Translations under genes and position numbers: made by a program
Shown: piece by piece, positions 62,741-64,000 of the stretch
Numbering within the stretch: position 1 is the stretch's first letter
Layout: the number at the start of each line of letters is the position of its first letter
Assembly (NCBI GenBank): GCA_030625685.1
Contig: DAOUQJ010000002.1
Location: 62,001 to 126,000, forward strand
Direction of reading: 5' to 3'
Length of the DNA stretch: 64,000 bases
DNA from: Oscillospiraceae bacterium
Lineage (GTDB): Bacteria; Bacillota; Clostridia; Oscillospirales; Oscillospiraceae
Notes under the pieces: model-generated
Databases searched by the model: none
What the model was told of the DNA's origin: nothing
The model's input: the letters and a program-made list of their open reading frames with translations, nothing else

Positions 62741-64000
62741 ATGTCTGAACGTATCGCAACACTAGAGGGCACTCTATTTGCTTTACTTGAAGAGCGAAAA
62801 TACAGTACCATTCGTGATATCCTTATCACCATGAACGCATCTGACATTGCAGGGATTTTTGATGACCTCTCACATGAAGGCATAGCTCGTCTGTTTCGAC
62901 TATTGCCCAAAGAGCTGGCAGCCGAAACCTTTGTCGAAATGGAACCAGATGCACAAGAATTGCTCATTCAAAGCTTTTCTGACAACGAACTCAAAGAAGT
63001 TGTCGACGAATTATATGTCGATGACGCCGTAGACATCGTAGAAGAGATGCCTGCAAACGTAGTAAAACGCATTTTGCGTCAAGCCGATCCTGAAATGCGA
63101 AAAATGATCAACGAAATTCTACAATACCCCGAAGACAGTGCGGGCAGTATTATGACTACAGAATATGTGAGTCTTCGTTCGCACATGACCGTCGTCGAAG
63201 CCTTAAAACGCATTCGACGAATCGGGCTTGATAAAGAAACCATTTACACTTGTTATATTACTGAAGAGGACAGAACGCTCATCGGAATGATTTCCATTCG
63301 CACCATCTTGCTCAGTGACGATGATGACGTTTTATCTGATATTATGGAACAAAACGTGATTTCTGTTTCCACCATGGAAGACCAGGAAAGCGTTGTGCAA
63401 ATGTTTGCCAAATATAATTTTATGGCTTTGCCCGTTGTTGACACAGAAAACCGCCTCGTCGGCATTGTCACCATTGATGATGCTATGGACGTTATGCAAG
63501 AAGAAGCCACAGAAGACTTTGAAAAAATGGCTGCGATGACACCAACAGATAAGCCCTATCTCAAAGCAACGATTCAAGAAACCTTCAAAGCGCGTGCCCC
63601 TTGGCTACTCATATTAATGCTATCTGCCACATTTACCAGTCTCATCATTTCTAGCTTTGAAGACTCCTTAGCCACCTATGTCATATTGACTGCCTTTATC
63701 CCTATGCTGACAGGCACAGGCGGTAACAGTGGCACACAATCCTCCACCGCTGTCATCCGGAGTTTGTCTTTGGGCGAAATTACGGTCTCTGATTGGCTCT
63801 CTGTCATTTGGAAAGAAATGCGCGTGGCAGTGCTTGTTGGTTTAACCCTTGCCATTTGTAATTTTGTTAAACTTCTATTGGTCGACCAATATTTACTGCA
63901 AAACCCTTCTGTTACACCAATTGTCGCAGCGGTCGTCTGCATCACATTGGTATTTACAGTTATATTTGCAAAACTCGTAGGTTCTCTTCTCCCATTGTTG
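62741..64000 (+). CDS. mgtE: Magnesium transporter MgtE (partial, runs off the window)
   Basis: 420 codons open to the window edge. N domain (about 1-125) with the repeated acidic helices; CBS pair (about 130-255), with LIGMISIRTILLSDDDDVLSDI (in parts) and LVGIVTIDDAMDV; plug helix to about 285; then membrane part with LLILMLSATFTSLIISSFE and the ion-pathway signature PMLTGTGGNSGTQSSTAVIRSL (in parts). About 25-30 C-terminal residues are missing. Cytoplasmic Mg2+ closes the channel. aaggagg lies 8 nt before the ATG; a hairpin (9-bp core, around 62693-62721) lies just ahead of the RBS. Confidence 0.95.
   Translation, partial: MSERIATLEGTLFALLEERKYSTIRDILITMNASDIAGIFDDLSHEGIARLFRLLPKELAAETFVEMEPDAQELLIQSFSDNELKEVVDELYVDDAVDIVEEMPANVVKRILRQADPEMRKMINEILQYPEDSAGSIMTTEYVSLRSHMTVVEALKRIRRIGLDKETIYTCYITEEDRTLIGMISIRTILLSDDDDVLSDIMEQNVISVSTMEDQESVVQMFAKYNFMALPVVDTENRLVGIVTIDDAMDVMQEEATEDFEKMAAMTPTDKPYLKATIQETFKARAPWLLILMLSATFTSLIISSFEDSLATYVILTAFIPMLTGTGGNSGTQSSTAVIRSLSLGEITVSDWLSVIWKEMRVAVLVGLTLAICNFVKLLLVDQYLLQNPSVTPIVAAVVCITLVFTVIFAKLVGSLLPLL

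Noticed and set aside
1-64000. CRISPR array, insertion sequence, prophage or integrated element
   Set aside because: No regular repeats, transposase, integrase or att-like duplication was seen, including around the tRNA-Leu gene.

Overview
The window is about 64 kb of low-to-mid GC DNA from an anaerobic member of the Clostridia, most like the Lachnospirales (for example the Anaerotignum group; the genus is an inference). The signs are: a single-chain pyruvate:ferredoxin oxidoreductase, a SpoIID-type sporulation protein, two T-box leaders, an N-terminally extended L27 next to its Prp protease, the short HisG plus HisZ system, a BirA with a DNA-binding domain, and Gram-positive style RBSs, promoters and terminators. 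I see no prophage, insertion sequence, CRISPR array or rRNA. There is one tRNA gene (Leu-CAA). Most of the window is core metabolism and housekeeping.

Layout. 1-7.2 kb: the end of an ABC permease, an S-layer-homology protein, an orphan Nif3/CutA-like domain protein, a radical SAM protein, a broken nitroreductase remnant, a TipAL-type MerR regulator and a chemoreceptor. 7.4-23.2 kb (minus strand): one compact biosynthetic block, hisZ-G-D-C-B-H-A-F-IE, then an aromatic leader region and aroF-tyrA-aroB-aroA-aroC-pheA-aroE/K fusion-aroQ. Most junctions overlap by a few bases. 23.4-28.2 kb (plus): a leucine T-box and leuACDB. 28.5-32.1 kb: nifJ. 32.5-36.5 kb: comM-thiI-cinA. 36.5-40.3 kb: a zinc-ribbon/Big2 membrane protein, a degenerate hexokinase-like protein, a small conserved protein and an NlpC/P60 hydrolase. 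40.3-42.7 kb: cysE-cysS under a cysteine T-box. 42.7-47.2 kb: prmC-recA-recX-rimO-pgsA. 47.2-50.7 kb: lipoprotein, response regulator and sensor kinase. 50.8-54.5 kb: tRNA-Leu, NusG-II protein, Gx transporter, bioY, birA, a divergent shikimate kinase and a zinc-ribbon membrane protein. 54.6-62.4 kb (minus): prmA, rplU-prp-rpmA, obgE, an acyl-CoA synthetase, spoIID, a stretch with DnaA boxes and mnmE. 62.5-64 kb: an mgtE leader and a truncated mgtE.

The strongest discovery is upstream of aroF. A 25-codon leader ORF with its own promoter and RBS encodes FFFGYYYFYF and is followed by a perfect 13-bp terminator just before aroF. The Tyr codons can pair with the region around the leader stop codon, and that region can instead pair with the terminator's 5' arm and loop. 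This is a complete proteobacterial-style ribosome-stalling attenuator sensing Phe and Tyr, in a Firmicute whose Leu and Cys operons in the same window use T-boxes. Other points of interest are a 28-codon ORF in the mgtE leader that resembles the MgtE pore signature over 20 nt (18 identical), an AroE-AroK fusion plus a second shikimate kinase that lacks substrate-binding residues, a hexokinase-fold protein that lacks its catalytic motifs, paired perfect DnaA boxes upstream of mnmE, and a 13-bp inverted repeat bracketing the bioY -10 element.

All calls rest on reading the sequence and on recalled family motifs. No database search, structure prediction or expression data was available.
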